Source: Ophiocordyceps camponoti-saundersi (nom. inval.) (lineage: Eukaryota; Ascomycota; Sordariomycetes; Hypocreales; Ophiocordycipitaceae). Taken from it: DNA of 18,972 nt. The DNA lies in contig PDHQ01000455.1 in NCBI GenBank assembly GCA_003339415.1, positions 1 through 18,972 of the forward strand, in the 5' to 3' direction. Each line of letters starts with the position of its first letter. Within the stretch, counting starts at the first letter, position 1. Shown in pieces: positions 18,943-18,972 of the stretch. The notes under the pieces were generated by a model. That model was not told the origin of the DNA. It searched no databases and saw only the letters and a list, made by a program, of their open reading frames with translations. The position numbers were made by a program, and so were the translations under genes.

Positions 18943-18972
18943 CATGTTTTCCGTAGCCTGCCTCGCGGAAGA

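Overview
The window reads as a filamentous ascomycete (Pezizomycotina) genome segment. The evidence is short fungal introns (GTAAGT donor, CTGAC branch site, CAG acceptor), a Tad-like LINE end, a fungal Ty3/gypsy element and very strong repeat-induced point mutation (RIP). Two compartments meet near 4.25 kb: a mixed-composition part on the left and about 14.6 kb of AT-rich, gene-free transposon debris on the right.

Left compartment (1-4.25 kb). A small Cys-containing secreted protein gene lies at 417-1308 (+), with one convincing 70-bp intron and either a second intron or a nonsense codon near its start. About 1.5 kb without a convincing gene follows. At 2827-4218 (-) there is a 463-codon ORF with the ordered motifs of a covalent nucleotidyltransferase (KxDG, III, IIIa, DG, KxK, RxDK..N). 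It best fits a virus/killer-plasmid type mRNA capping guanylyltransferase, preceded by a partial triphosphatase-like region and lacking a methyltransferase. This is the most unexpected item in the window.

Right compartment (4.25-18.9 kb). CpA and TpG are almost absent while CpG survives, so the decay is RIP and not simple CpG deamination. From left to right: the 3' end of a LINE with a C-x-C...H....C motif (about 4.26-5.1 kb); an unidentified older host element, split into pieces, whose ancestral reading frame encodes Q/E/K/R-rich heptad repeats; two same-orientation, Gag-only LTR elements of exactly 1,775 bp each (5900-7674 and 9674-11448), each with 210-bp LTRs and a CCHC knuckle, one with a perfect 5-bp target duplication; a Ty3/gypsy element (about 12.7-17.9 kb) with recognisable gag, protease, reverse transcriptase, RNase H and the start of integrase, broken off inside the integrase core; and a less degraded segment (17.9-18.9 kb) ending in a 28-T tract that may be the tail of another minus-strand element outside the window.

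Nothing in the right compartment should make protein now: nearly every ancestral Gln or Trp codon is TAG or TAA. The two left-hand genes each carry one TAA that a single CAA to TAA change would explain, which may be RIP leaking out of the repeat block.
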